A stretch of 13,404 nt of DNA, taken from positions 1 through 13,404 of the forward strand of contig JAGOIM010000025.1 of the NCBI GenBank assembly GCA_017995665.1, written 5' to 3'. Origin of the DNA: Anaerolineaceae bacterium (GTDB lineage Bacteria > Chloroflexota > Anaerolineae > Anaerolineales > Anaerolineaceae). This document shows, in pieces, positions 13,364 to 13,404 of this stretch (position 1 is its first letter; every line of letters starts with the position of its first letter). The position numbers and the translations under genes were made by a program. The notes under the pieces are model-generated. The model made no database searches. It was not told the origin of the DNA and saw nothing but the letters and a program-made list of their open reading frames with translations.

Positions 13364-13404
13364 TTTTCCTCGTTGAAAACAGATTGTTTCAGCAAAATGA
13401 GAAA

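Overview
The window looks like a chromosomal segment from an anaerobic Chloroflexota bacterium, probably class Anaerolineae. The main hints are a membrane-anchored protein with long Thr-Pro linkers (a style common in that class), a four-subunit 2-oxoacid:ferredoxin oxidoreductase, and secreted RHS/YD-repeat proteins. This is a judgement from style and gene content, since no rRNA or other marker gene is present. Base composition is moderate, and the RHS block is visibly more AT-rich than the metabolic genes on either side.

Layout. Positions 1-898 (minus strand) hold the 5' part of a polytopic glycosyltransferase-like membrane protein that runs off the left edge. A Thr-Pro-rich membrane-anchored protein (1010-1876, plus) converges with a pseudouridine-5'-phosphate glycosidase gene, psuG (1886-2824, minus). 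Next, behind a recognisable promoter and ribosome binding site, is a 644-residue flavin/iron-sulfur oxidoreductase of the 2,4-dienoyl-CoA reductase / enoate reductase family (2983-4917), which ends at a strong intrinsic terminator.

Positions 5000-10200 form an accessory block. It starts with two palindromic repeats and a consensus sigma70-type promoter. It continues with a 5'-truncated RHS core fused to a nuclease-like toxin tip (5510-6472), a HEAT-repeat protein that is probably its immunity factor (6482-7159), a short but complete secreted RHS protein with a different, unrecognised tip (7198-9576), and a lipoprotein that may be the matching immunity factor (9586-10110). The two RHS cores share a 158-bp tract of perfect identity followed by an abruptly diverged part, which suggests recombination between the cores. 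Both the last codons and the terminator of the 2983-4917 oxidoreductase reappear, diverged, at 10199-10323, so this block is flanked by a direct repeat of a metabolic gene's 3' end.

Positions 10518-13217 carry a four-gene operon in the order delta-alpha-beta-gamma (korDABC/oorDABC-like), encoding a thiamine-diphosphate- and ferredoxin-dependent 2-oxoacid oxidoreductase. It closes with a strong terminator and a second copy of the palindromic repeat seen at 5010.

How it fits together. The enoate-reductase-like enzyme and the 2-oxoacid:ferredoxin oxidoreductase both suit anaerobic, acyl-CoA-linked metabolism of amino or fatty acids. The remnant beside the kor operon suggests that a relative of the reductase gene once sat next to it. 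The RHS block is best read as a polymorphic-toxin locus with two alternative toxin/immunity modules, one of unknown activity.
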